From: Phycisphaerae bacterium | Lineage (GTDB): Bacteria; Planctomycetota; Phycisphaerae; Phycisphaerales; Phycisphaeraceae | DNA length: 36,773 nt | Direction: 5' to 3' | NCBI GenBank assembly: GCA_002688155.1 | Contig: NZCH01000114.1 | Coordinates: 1-36,773 of the forward strand | Shown: positions 27,594 to 36,773 of the stretch, one piece after another | Position numbering within the stretch: position 1 is the stretch's first letter | Layout: each line of letters begins with the position of its first letter | Notes under the pieces: generated by a model | What the model was told of the DNA's origin: nothing | The model's database searches: none | Seen by the model: only the letters and a program-made list of their open reading frames with translations | Position numbers and translations under genes: made by a program

Positions 27594-29570
27594 ATGACAT
27601 CACCGCCGGCAAGACAACGCTGTGGGTTCTGTACCGCGCTGGTGTTGTGCATGTCGGCGGTGACTGGTGCGACTTTTGCGCAGTCGCCACAGCTCCGTTG
27701 GTGGCGCGACCTTAAAGGTGACGATGCACTTGTGGTGCGCGGCTACATCGTCGACCTGGAAATGTATGGCGGGTTCGGGGGGCATAGCGCCTATAAGCGC
27801 CAACAGCGATACGAACCCAACGACCGAGCGGTGGGGCATCCGTTTCACGACCCGGCGTGGCAGCGACAATTGATTAACCGGCTGGCGAGCCTGCGGCTCA
27901 ATACGCTGGTGCTGCGTCACCCACATCCGTTTCCACTGTTTGTGGACACCAGCGAGTTCGATCCGCACGCGCGCTGGCTGTCGCCCGAACAACTCGTGCG
28001 CAAGCGTGAAGCGCTGACGGCGCTGCTCGCACTGGCTGCCGAGCAACACATTGAGGTGCTGCTGCACACGCAGAATATTGTGCTGCCACGCGCATACGCA
28101 GCCGCGAAAGGCATTCCGCCGCAGGGTCACGATAGTGCCGAGGCACGCGCGTACACTCAGTGGTGTCTCACACGGATGTTTCAGACGTATCCGCAGTTCG
28201 CGGGATTGATCACGCGTGCTGGACCGACACCTCGGGGTTGTGACGCGTTCGTCGAGCACGCTGTGATCGGCGCACTGGATCGGCTTGGTCATCAGCCGCG
28301 GCTTATGCTGGAGTCAGCCGGCCTGTCACACGACCAGGCGCGCCGCCTGTCGCGCCGGTACTCTGGGCGATGCCTCCTGCTCACGGACTGGCCGGGCCAC
28401 ATGATGACCGCGCAGGCGTTGCTGCCGGTCGTGAACGCGCAAATGCTGCCGTCGCTGCCGATCGGGTCGATCAGCGCGGCCGGCGCGGCCGCGCGCGTCA
28501 CGATGAACGCCAATCCACAATGGATCCGCGCGATGCTGACGCGAAACAGCGTCAAACATCGCGTGCAAGCACTGCTGATTGAAGCCGGCGACGCGCCTAT
28601 GCGCTGGCTGGAGGTCGCGGCACTGGCGCGCGCGGCGTATGCGCCAAGTGAACAGGCGCCCCTGGACGTGTATGAAGAGATGCTGGACGATCGGTTCGGC
28701 AGCCGGCGGTTGTCCGTGCCGCTTCTGGCGGGCATCAAGGCAGCGAGCCTCATCCAACCGACACTGCTGCAACTGGCCTACACCGATGCGCCGGAGTTTT
28801 CGATTCAAGCGGGTATGCCGCTTGTGCAAATGCTCGCGATGCCCAGCATTTCTTCTCACGACCCGCACACGCCGGTCGGTAAACCGGCCGTCTTGGCGGG
28901 GATCGATGCACGTCCGGTGGCTCCGATTATGCAATGGGCGATAGCGCAGGACCAGCAGGCCGACGAGGACACCCGCATGGCGCGCTGGATATCGCGCCGC
29001 CAGCGCCTCGGGTTCTTTCCCCGACCCATGGGCGGGCCGTATAAAACGCCGGCCGACGTCGTTGAAGAGTTACTCAACCTGCACCGACAACTGAAGTTCT
29101 GCCTACCGAGTTTGTCGGACGAGCACATTCGCGCGGTGCTGAATCAGCGGGAACTGATCGTGCTCATTCGTCTGCTGCACGCGAACAATCATCTGGCGCA
29201 GCATCTGGCACAAAAGACGCGCGCCGCAATGTACTGGGCGCGTTTCGTTCAGTCGCACGATGACAAGTACGCGAATCAGTGCGTCGTGGCCCTGGAAGCA
29301 TCGATCAAACAATGGCGTGAATACGCGCGGCATACCGAGGCCATCTATGAGCGAGGCCTGACACTGACACTGGCACTTGCACCGGGCCGGGGGCCGTGGT
29401 CAAAAGCCGACCTGGCCGGCCATTTCGTCAAACGCAAGGCACGCATGTCTGACATGCTGGTCCTGTGGCAACGCGAACTCGAGGTGGTCCGCGACGAACT
29501 GGATAAGGCGACGTCCGGCATTGCTGCCGTCCCACGTCTGCCGACTCTGCAGGACCTGGGCGTGCAATAA
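27594..29570 (+). CDS. Secreted protein of unknown function, possible TIM-barrel (glycoside-hydrolase-like)
   Basis: Signal peptide CGFCTALVLCMSAVTGATFA; WQRQLINRLASLRLNTLVLRHPHPFP...HIEVLLHTQNIVLP barrel-like segments; family not firmly recognised. Confidence 0.65.
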   Translation: MTSPPARQRCGFCTALVLCMSAVTGATFAQSPQLRWWRDLKGDDALVVRGYIVDLEMYGGFGGHSAYKRQQRYEPNDRAVGHPFHDPAWQRQLINRLASLRLNTLVLRHPHPFPLFVDTSEFDPHARWLSPEQLVRKREALTALLALAAEQHIEVLLHTQNIVLPRAYAAAKGIPPQGHDSAEARAYTQWCLTRMFQTYPQFAGLITRAGPTPRGCDAFVEHAVIGALDRLGHQPRLMLESAGLSHDQARRLSRRYSGRCLLLTDWPGHMMTAQALLPVVNAQMLPSLPIGSISAAGAAARVTMNANPQWIRAMLTRNSVKHRVQALLIEAGDAPMRWLEVAALARAAYAPSEQAPLDVYEEMLDDRFGSRRLSVPLLAGIKAASLIQPTLLQLAYTDAPEFSIQAGMPLVQMLAMPSISSHDPHTPVGKPAVLAGIDARPVAPIMQWAIAQDQQADEDTRMARWISRRQRLGFFPRPMGGPYKTPADVVEELLNLHRQLKFCLPSLSDEHIRAVLNQRELIVLIRLLHANNHLAQHLAQKTRAAMYWARFVQSHDDKYANQCVVALEASIKQWREYARHTEAIYERGLTLTLALAPGRGPWSKADLAGHFVKRKARMSDMLVLWQRELEVVRDELDKATSGIAAVPRLPTLQDLGVQ

Positions 29571-29774
29571 GCCCTCGGCGGTAGTTATCAGTCGTTGCCC
29601 GGAATCTGTGCCGTCTGTTCGTTTTATGCGGACAGAACACGACGCACGATCGCGCCGCAGACGTTCATTGCTTATCGCCATCTGCTCGGCCGTCGATAGC
29701 CGATTCATGATCGTGCGCCGCACCGTGCGCGCTCGGTCCGCGATCGCATCATACGTATTGGGGTGGACGAAAGA

Positions 29775-30830
29775 ATGGATCTGGACACAATTCTCGTGAC
29801 GGCGGTGGAGCTGGGTGCATCGGACATTCACCTGGTCGCCGGCCATCCACCGGTAGCGCGCATACACACCGTGATGGCCCCGATGGATTACCCGATCATC
29901 ACACCCGAAAGCGCCAATCGTATGCTCGCAAAGATGGCCAGCGAAACGCACATGCCGATCTTCGACAAGATCGGCGACGTGGATTTTTCATACGAAGTGC
30001 CGGGCGTGAGCCGCTTCCGTGTCAACGCGCACCGGCAACGACAATCAATCGGCATCTCACTGCGTGTGATCAAGGAAAAGATCCCGGCGTTCGAGTCGCT
30101 GAATCTGCCCGAGGTTATTCAGCGGCTGACGTATCTGCCGCGCGGACTGGTACTCGTTACCGGCGATACCGGGTCGGGCAAGTCCACGACCCTCGCATCA
30201 ATGATCAATGCGATGAATGCGCGCTACCATAAGCACATCATCACGCTCGAAGACCCCGTCGAGTACCTGTTCGAGAGCAACAAGTGCCTTCTCGAACAGC
30301 GCGAGTTGGGCGAAGACGTCCCCAGCTTTGCATCGGGGCTGCGGCACGTGTTGCGTCAGGACCCGGACATCATTCTGGTCGGCGAGATGCGTGACCTGGA
30401 GACGACGGCCGCCGCTATCACTGCGGCAGAGACCGGGCACCTGGTCTTGTCCACACTGCACACGGTCAACGCGTCACAGACAGTCGAGCGCATCATCGAC
30501 ATGTACCCCGCCGACCAGCAGAACCAGATTCGATCCATGCTGGCGAACACGCTGCAGGCGGTGGTCAGCCAGACGCTGTTCAAACGAACAGACAAAAAAG
30601 GCATGGTGCCCGCCATCGAGGTGATGCTGTGCACGCCCGCGGTGCGCAACTTGATTCGCGAGGATCGGGCGTTTGAGATTCCCAACGTGATCGACACGAA
30701 CCGCGCCCTGGGAATGGCAAGCCTGGACACGTCTATTTCGGAGTTGTATTTCAACGGCATGATCGGCCGCGAGGACGCTGTGGCGCAGGCCGTGTTCCCG
30801 GACAAGCTTGAACGTATGCTCGCGGCGTAA
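29775..30830 (+). CDS. pilT: Type IV pilus twitching motility ATPase PilT
   Basis: ASDIHLVAGHPP, GLVLVTGDTGSGKSTTLASMI, ITLEDPVEYLF, RQDPDIILVGEMRDLET; alternative start 29763. Confidence 0.95.
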   Translation: MDLDTILVTAVELGASDIHLVAGHPPVARIHTVMAPMDYPIITPESANRMLAKMASETHMPIFDKIGDVDFSYEVPGVSRFRVNAHRQRQSIGISLRVIKEKIPAFESLNLPEVIQRLTYLPRGLVLVTGDTGSGKSTTLASMINAMNARYHKHIITLEDPVEYLFESNKCLLEQRELGEDVPSFASGLRHVLRQDPDIILVGEMRDLETTAAAITAAETGHLVLSTLHTVNASQTVERIIDMYPADQQNQIRSMLANTLQAVVSQTLFKRTDKKGMVPAIEVMLCTPAVRNLIREDRAFEIPNVIDTNRALGMASLDTSISELYFNGMIGREDAVAQAVFPDKLERMLAA

Positions 30831-30911
30831 CCCGGGAAAAGTCAATTGGCGTCGGCATTGGCCGGGCGTCACGCAACCAGCGACAGCAGTGCATGCGACC
30901 GAAGGAACGTA

Positions 30912-32135
30912 ATGCCTCACTATCGTTACGAAGTCAAGACGACCGACGGCAAGTCATCCGTAGGTGTGCTGGCGGCCACCAACGCCATAGCTGCGGCGCA
31001 GACACTGCGCTCGCAGGGTCAGCGGGTCCTGAACCTCACGACCGTGGACGGCGCGGACACGTCCATCGGTGATAAACTCAAATCACTCAACCAGACCAGC
31101 GGCCCGTCGCAACGCGACATCCTCAACTTCACCACGCAACTGGCGGTGATGATCCGCGCCGGGATCTCGTTGCGCGCCGCGATCGAAGGCATCGCCGACC
31201 AGACAGAAGCCCCCAAGTTCAAGAACCTGCTGTTGCAGATCAAGCAGGACGTCGAATCGGGAAAACAGTTCAGCGAGGCGCTGGCCAAGCACCCCAAACA
31301 CTTTAACCCGCTGTATGTCAACATGGTGCGCGCGTCCGAGATGTCAGGCAGCTTTTCTCAGATGCTCGACCGGATCGCCGCATCCCTGGCGCATCAGATC
31401 GAAACGCGTAACATGGTCATCGGCGCGATGATTTACCCGGGCGTGATCGCGACCATGGCGATCAGCGTCACGATTTTCCTGCTCGTGTTCGTCCTGCCCA
31501 AATTTGCGATGGTATTTCGCGGCAAGGAGGCGGCGCTGCCCTGGCCCACAATATTCCTCATGCGGCTAAGCGCGTTCATGGTCGACTGGTGGTGGGCGGT
31601 CTCATTCGCATTGGTGGGCCTGGTCGTTGCAATCGTGTTTTTTGTCAAGACCGAGGCAGGCGGCACCTGGTTTGACAAGGTGAAGTTGAAGGTGCCGATT
31701 TTCAGCAAGATGTTCCGCGCGCTGTATATCAGCCGGTCCATGCACACGATGGGCGAGCTGGTTAATGCCGGCGTGCCCATGCTCGATACGATCAGAATCA
31801 CCGGTGATATCAGCGGCAACCGGCTGTTTCTACGACTGTGGGTGGCGGTCCACAATTCCGTCAAACAGGGCAAGAAGATCGCCCAGCCGCTGCAACGCAC
31901 CGTCCTGCTGCCCAAGTCCGTCGTACAGATGATTTCCGCGGGCGAAGAGTCCGGTAAACTAGGCGAAGTACTCGATGAAATCAGCGATTTCTACTCCAAG
32001 CAGTTGCGAGAAACCATCAAAACCGTCACCTCCATGATCGAGCCGATCATGATCATCCTCATGGGTTCGATCGTCGGCTTCATCGCCATGGCAATCATCT
32101 TGCCGATCTTCAAGCTGTCGACACTGGTGAAGTGA
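30912..32135 (+). CDS. Type II secretion/type IV pilus inner-membrane platform protein (PilC/GspF)
   Basis: FTTQLAVMIRAGISLRAAIEGIA, GEESGKLGEVLDEISDFY, IEPIMIILMGSIVGFIAMAIILPIF. Confidence 0.95.
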   Translation: MPHYRYEVKTTDGKSSVGVLAATNAIAAAQTLRSQGQRVLNLTTVDGADTSIGDKLKSLNQTSGPSQRDILNFTTQLAVMIRAGISLRAAIEGIADQTEAPKFKNLLLQIKQDVESGKQFSEALAKHPKHFNPLYVNMVRASEMSGSFSQMLDRIAASLAHQIETRNMVIGAMIYPGVIATMAISVTIFLLVFVLPKFAMVFRGKEAALPWPTIFLMRLSAFMVDWWWAVSFALVGLVVAIVFFVKTEAGGTWFDKVKLKVPIFSKMFRALYISRSMHTMGELVNAGVPMLDTIRITGDISGNRLFLRLWVAVHNSVKQGKKIAQPLQRTVLLPKSVVQMISAGEESGKLGEVLDEISDFYSKQLRETIKTVTSMIEPIMIILMGSIVGFIAMAIILPIFKLSTLVK

Positions 32136-32321
32136 TTGCCTATTTTTGATTGAAGTCCCGCATGGACGATCGGTGGGGTTATACCGGTCAGTGAATCCTT
32201 GCGGCGTGTGTCGTCACCTATTTCAAAGAAAAGACCTGCTTGTCTCGGCGTTTGAATTGTACGATTACCGACGTGAACAAAATGCGCCGTTGTGGCGCCG
32301 GTAAATCAAACGGTCAGCGGC

Positions 32322-32909
32322 ATGACTCAGGTACTTAACCGACAACAGGCAATCGGTATTCGCCGGCAGCCGCCCCGACGCAGCGCCGGTTTCACGTTGA
32401 TTGAAGCCGCGCTCGCGACCGTGATCGTCGGCACGGGCGTGCTGGCGATCGTCTCGGCGCAGCAGGCATACCACAAGAAAAACGACTGGGCACAGCGTAG
32501 CAGCACGGGATTTTTCCTGGCCAATGAACTGCGCGAGATGACGCTGACCCTGCCGATGCACGACCCGCTGACGGCGGACACGACCGTCGGTCCGGAAGCC
32601 AACGAGGACAACGTCCGGGCATTCGACGACCTGGATGACTTCGCGGGTGTCGTCAGCGCCGGCAAGGGCGCGGGCCTGGCGTTCAACCCGCCGATCAACG
32701 CGCTGCGACAGCAGATCGACGGGTTGCCCGGATGGCAACAGACCATCGTGGTCGACAGCATCCTTGCGGACAACATCAGCTCAACGTTTGTCCAGCCGCT
32801 GGGCACGACCGATCTGATGCGCGCCACCGTCACCGTGACTTACCAGCCACCCGGTGCACAACAAGCAACCACAATCAACAGACTCGTGTGGGTGGTCGGC
32901 GAGGACTGA
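32322..32909 (+). CDS. Prepilin-type minor pilin (PilV/GspI-like)
   Basis: RSAGFTLIEAALATVIVGTGVLAIVSAQQAY prepilin N-methylation motif and helix. Confidence 0.88.
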   Translation: MTQVLNRQQAIGIRRQPPRRSAGFTLIEAALATVIVGTGVLAIVSAQQAYHKKNDWAQRSSTGFFLANELREMTLTLPMHDPLTADTTVGPEANEDNVRAFDDLDDFAGVVSAGKGAGLAFNPPINALRQQIDGLPGWQQTIVVDSILADNISSTFVQPLGTTDLMRATVTVTYQPPGAQQATTINRLVWVVGED

Positions 32910-32980
32910 TCACAGAAGTACGGCCGCACCGAAGGGGTGCCCGCCGGAAAATCAAAAATAACCCCGTACCCACATACCCA

Positions 32981-35212
32981 ATGCGGACATCGCCCCAACA
33001 CCTTAAACCCGAAGCTCAACGGCCGACACCGAGCGCTAAAAACCATGGCGCCGTGTCGGTCATGGCGATGATGTACTTGGTGATCTTTTCATCGCTGGCC
33101 ACCGCGATGGCGATCGTCGCGCAGGGCAACCTTGCGACGGCGGACTCGCACCAGCGTATCAACCGTGCACTGTCCGGCGCTGAGACCGGCATGCGGTTCC
33201 TTATCTACCGGATCAATCAGATCACGCCGGTCGTAACGACCACAGACGGGTTGATCGACGAGACCAACGCGCCGGACCTCTGGGAAGAAACGCGCGACGC
33301 ACTGCTCGCGTCGATGGAACTCGAGCCACACAATCTCGCTGAGCCGGTGGTTATCAACGGCATATTACAACTCGGGCCGATCGCGCTGGGTCCCAACGAC
33401 CCGCAGTTCACCGCGACGCTCACACCGCATCCACTTGCAGGCGAGGACTATGACAGCGGCTACTACCAGCGGCCTCCATTTAGCAATTTGGCCCCGCCCG
33501 TTTCCGCGGCCGAGCCGCTCGGCACCACCTGGGTGCGCGTGCGCGTGATCAGCAGTGACGGCGCGGGCGGCAACGAGATCACGCGCTCGATTCAGATGGA
33601 CTTTCATATAGACAAGAAGATTCGCTTCGCGATCCTGTCGCGCAGCCGCGTGATGATCGGCCAGAATGTGCTCATCGACGGACCCATCGGCAGCCGATTC
33701 ACCGAAACGAACCTGACCAACGGGCATCCGATTCAAATGGTCAGCGACTTTGTCGGGCTCGATGCGGCCCTCAATGCCGCGCTCGATGCGTTTGTCACGG
33801 ACGTGGTGAACCTCGACCAGAATGGTGATAACCGGCTCAACCTCGCTGACGCAAATGAAATCGACGGCATCATCAATCCCGAGCAGTTTGACACTGACGG
33901 TGACGGGTACATCGACGGTTACGACTTTTTCCTGGACCATTATGACGCAAACGCGGACGGTCAGCTCACAAGCATCGAGCTGGACACCAGCGGCAATATT
34001 CACACCGCCCAGCTATTTGAGTTGATTGACACATTCGGCGACTCGAGCCGGGCCGGGTACAACGACGGCGTGATCGACGAGAAGGATGACTACGCAAAGA
34101 TTCACGGCCATGTCAAACTACTCGCGGACCTGCAGGGCTGGCTTGACGGCGCCGCGGGCGGAACGTACCAAGACTACTTGCAGGGGTCGATCAACTCCGA
34201 TGACGGTGAGAATCCGTTGACGTTTCAGACATCCGATTCGTCGGTCCCCGGCCTGGAGGCCTCCGACTTCGATACGTCGTCGTTCGCAGCAACCGCCAGC
34301 GGTGACTTCGTCACACAGGCAGCGGCTAACGCGGCGCTGTACGACTCGGACGATCCCACGTCGCCTCAGTTGCTGGGCAACACGTCGCTCGAGGCGGTGC
34401 CGTTCGGGTCGATGCACCCGTATGACTACTACGACCGACCGATTTACGAAAACATGACGTTCACCAACGTCACCATCCCGCGTGGCAACAACGGGCTGTT
34501 CATCAACTGTCGGTTCATCGGTGTGACATTCATCGACACAACCGAGGACACCGCCCATGACAACTTCAACTTCGCGGGCACACAGGAATCCGACGGGTCG
34601 CAGAAGTACCCCGGCCTGGCAGCAATCGTCGACGCCAATCTGCTCAGCGACACGAAACCGGTCGCGAACAACCTCCGTTTTCATAGTTGCACGTTTGAGG
34701 GTGCTGTTGTCAGCGGCGTGCCTTCCACGTTCGCGCAGGCGCGCAACAAACTGAACTTCACCGGCACGACGCGCTGGGAGATCAACGAATCGACCAACTT
34801 GTCGAACGACGAAAAGGAGATGTACGAGCGCAGCACGCTGCTGTCGCCGCACTTTTCGGTTGAGATGGGCACGTTCACCGACCCGACGGACGCGGCCGAG
34901 ACGCTCGAACTCAACGGGGCAATCGTGGTGGGGCTGCTGGACGCGCGCGGACAGATCAAGATCACGGGAACCATCCTGTCGACCTTTGCGCCGACCAGCA
35001 ACGTGCCTCCGGTGCTGGGCCAGACCAGCTCGCAGTTCAACACGACGCTGGGCTACTTCCCATCGACGGACGGCGACCTCGAGGCGGAGTTGCCCGCCAA
35101 TGGTGTGGGCGTGATCCACGTGACCTACGACCCGATCATCCCGCTGCCCGATGGCATTCTCGGACCGATCGAGGTCGTGCCCGTCTACGCGACATATTTT
35201 GAAGGTGGCTGA
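32981..35212 (+). CDS. Large PilX-like pilus assembly protein with EF-hand/dockerin-like calcium-binding loops
   Basis: N-terminal AVSVMAMMYLVIFSSLATAMAIVAQGNLATADSHQRINRALSGAETGMRFLIY; loops DQNGDNRLNLAD, DTDGDGYIDGYD, DANADGQLTSIE. Confidence 0.75.
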   Translation: MRTSPQHLKPEAQRPTPSAKNHGAVSVMAMMYLVIFSSLATAMAIVAQGNLATADSHQRINRALSGAETGMRFLIYRINQITPVVTTTDGLIDETNAPDLWEETRDALLASMELEPHNLAEPVVINGILQLGPIALGPNDPQFTATLTPHPLAGEDYDSGYYQRPPFSNLAPPVSAAEPLGTTWVRVRVISSDGAGGNEITRSIQMDFHIDKKIRFAILSRSRVMIGQNVLIDGPIGSRFTETNLTNGHPIQMVSDFVGLDAALNAALDAFVTDVVNLDQNGDNRLNLADANEIDGIINPEQFDTDGDGYIDGYDFFLDHYDANADGQLTSIELDTSGNIHTAQLFELIDTFGDSSRAGYNDGVIDEKDDYAKIHGHVKLLADLQGWLDGAAGGTYQDYLQGSINSDDGENPLTFQTSDSSVPGLEASDFDTSSFAATASGDFVTQAAANAALYDSDDPTSPQLLGNTSLEAVPFGSMHPYDYYDRPIYENMTFTNVTIPRGNNGLFINCRFIGVTFIDTTEDTAHDNFNFAGTQESDGSQKYPGLAAIVDANLLSDTKPVANNLRFHSCTFEGAVVSGVPSTFAQARNKLNFTGTTRWEINESTNLSNDEKEMYERSTLLSPHFSVEMGTFTDPTDAAETLELNGAIVVGLLDARGQIKITGTILSTFAPTSNVPPVLGQTSSQFNTTLGYFPSTDGDLEAELPANGVGVIHVTYDPIIPLPDGILGPIEVVPVYATYFEGG

Positions 35213-35838
35213 TGCAGGATCGAACGCGACACAAAGACAGTGATCGACTGCGACGCACGTACCGCCGGCGCGGCGTGAGTCTTGTCGAATTGATGGCGGC
35301 GCTGGTGATCAGCGCTCTATTGCTCACGGCGACGATGGTCGCAACGGACGCGAGTTTCAAGGCCTATGCCATTGCCACAGAAGAGGCGAGCGCGCAGATC
35401 TCGGGCCGAATGGTGATGACGCGGATGCTCACGCTCGTGCGCACAAGCACCGCGCACGGGCCGCTGCTGCCCGACGCGACCGTCGAACCGCCAGCAACGC
35501 TAATCGGCAACACGATCACCAGCCCATACATCGAGCTGATTGATCAGGACGGCAACCTCGTACGCGTCGAATATCGTACGAACGACCTGGAACTGTGGTC
35601 CCTGTTCACGCCTGCGGACGGCGGGGCACAGCAGGAGCAGCCGATCATCGGCGGCGTCACCGCCGCGGTGTTTACACTCGAACGTCGGTTGACAGACGAC
35701 AATATCTTCGTCCTCGACCGCGCCACATTCGACCTGACTGTGCAGCCGTCGATCGACGCAACGCTTCCTGTAGAAAGCGAGCAGGTCACGTCTGTCCGAC
35801 TCATCGCATCCACTATGCCGCGCCGCCTCGAACAGTAA
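35212..35838 (+). CDS. Prepilin-type minor pilin (PilW/GspJ-like)
   Basis: RRRGVSLVELMAALVISALLLTATMVATDA prepilin motif; ATG overlaps upstream TGA. Confidence 0.87.
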   Translation: MQDRTRHKDSDRLRRTYRRRGVSLVELMAALVISALLLTATMVATDASFKAYAIATEEASAQISGRMVMTRMLTLVRTSTAHGPLLPDATVEPPATLIGNTITSPYIELIDQDGNLVRVEYRTNDLELWSLFTPADGGAQQEQPIIGGVTAAVFTLERRLTDDNIFVLDRATFDLTVQPSIDATLPVESEQVTSVRLIASTMPRRLEQ

Positions 35839-35842
35839 CCAC

Positions 35843-35856
35843 CGCTTGCGGCTTAG
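35843..35856. repeat. Half-copy CGCTTGCGGCTTAG of the 620-649 palindrome
   Basis: 14-nt exact match to one arm, directly after the minor pilin stop codon. Confidence 0.75.
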
Positions 35857-36054
35857 CGCATCGCCTGTCTGTATCGATTGCGCGGGCGCCGAACAGCCAA
35901 AAAACTACGAATAAGGTTTCTGAATACGACCAGTGAATCGTAGATTTCAAGCGTCGGGCCAATAATATTCGATCGCGCGGTTCAGGGGACTATGGCTGGT
36001 TAGCGCGGACTCTTAGGGCAAGAAACGTTTGGAGGCGCATCGAAAGGCATTGCG

Positions 36055-36773
36055 ATGCATAACACGAAACCGTTCCTCTTTATGATCACTGCCGGGTTGA
36101 TCCTCGCATCTTCTGCCTCGGCACAAACCATCGACCCGGCCATTATTGAAATGGCGGTGTTCGGTATTGACAAAAACTCCGGCACCATGGCGCGGTACGA
36201 CTTTGACACCGGCCAGACTAAATCCATCGGCACGCTGCGCGATGCAGGCAACAACCCGATGACCGGCGTCAACGCGTCGGCGTACATCCCCGGATTTCAG
36301 AACATCTTTGCATTCTGGACCAACCCGTCGGACGCGCTTAGCTATCTCGTGTATGTCAATAGCGAAACTGCTGACGCGACGGTCGTCGGCCAGAGCCTGG
36401 GCGCCGGTGAGTTTTCCGGTGCGACCTCGGCGCTCGTGCCTGTCGAAGGCAGTACGACCGGCGAAACCAAATGGACGGTCTTCGCGCTGCAGCACGCCGA
36501 GGCGGAAGAGGATGACACCATCCCCTTCGACATTATCGATGACATCCTCGTGCCCAGTAAACCGTACTACGCTAAGGTCACAGTTCTCGGGGCGGCGATC
36601 AGTTACGGTGGATACTACAACATGCCCGTCACCACGAAGTTTCAGATCGGCAGTGTGTCGTACACGCCGTTTGGATCATTCGATAAGGCCGTTAGCGGCA
36701 ACGTGAATGACAATCATAATCCGCGCGAGTACGTGTTTCCCAATCAATACGCAGCCGGAACAGCCGTCACAAC
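36055..36773 (+). CDS. Secreted protein, truncated by the window end
   Basis: Open frame from ATG 36055 to the last base, MHNTKPFLFMITAGLILASSASAQTIDPAIIEMAVFGIDKNSGTMARYDFDTGQ...; clear signal peptide; not in the supplied ORF track because no stop lies in the window. Confidence 0.85.
   Translation, partial: MHNTKPFLFMITAGLILASSASAQTIDPAIIEMAVFGIDKNSGTMARYDFDTGQTKSIGTLRDAGNNPMTGVNASAYIPGFQNIFAFWTNPSDALSYLVYVNSETADATVVGQSLGAGEFSGATSALVPVEGSTTGETKWTVFALQHAEAEEDDTIPFDIIDDILVPSKPYYAKVTVLGAAISYGGYYNMPVTTKFQIGSVSYTPFGSFDKAVSGNVNDNHNPREYVFPNQYAAGTAVT

Noticed and set aside
29570-29762. Possible small minus-strand gene (NTYDAIADRARTVRRTIMNRLSTAEQMAISNERLRRDRASC) upstream of pilT
   Set aside because: No recognised family and overlaps antisense to flanking genes; more likely the pilT leader region
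32732-32980. N-terminal extension of the 826-aa ORF before Met 32981
   Set aside because: Overlaps the PilV-like gene in another frame and has low-quality Arg/His-rich sequence; start at 32981 precedes the PilX-like segment
1-36773. CRISPR array, tRNA/rRNA, prophage, transposase or toxin-antitoxin/defence locus
   Set aside because: None recognised by eye on either strand; tRNAscan, Infernal and DefenseFinder runs would be needed to exclude them

Overview
36.8 kb of GC-rich bacterial chromosome with mostly housekeeping and conserved genes. Gene content and intergenic repeat style suggest Planctomycetes/Phycisphaerae (an inference; no searches were run). Recognisable genes: Rieske protein, GT4 glycosyltransferase, ilvC, MetG-type tRNA-binding protein, giant AsmA-like protein, bioD with an acyl-CoA ligase, SPOR lipoprotein, nuoH, ISC-type ferredoxin, YhaM-like HD nuclease, epimerase + DapA-family pair, Trm112, murA, apt, two CPBP proteases, cysC, a GGQ release-factor-like protein, an EamA transporter, a GAF-SpoIIE phosphatase, thpR, and a pilT-pilC-minor pilin cluster running to the right edge. 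I saw no clear CRISPR array, phage, transposase, tRNA or rRNA, and no obvious new defence system. Points for follow-up: (i) an EF-hand block inside a PilX-like pilus protein; (ii) a low-complexity 'SPTRKRG' insertion in MurA; (iii) dispersed AT-rich intergenic repeats, one of which supplies the N-terminus of a Trm112 protein; (iv) two palindrome families; (v) two decayed genes (PiT phosphate transporter, SpoIIE phosphatase) missing from the ORF track; (vi) a GGQ protein with an unusual C-terminus; (vii) an open secreted-protein ORF at the right edge, also missing from the track.
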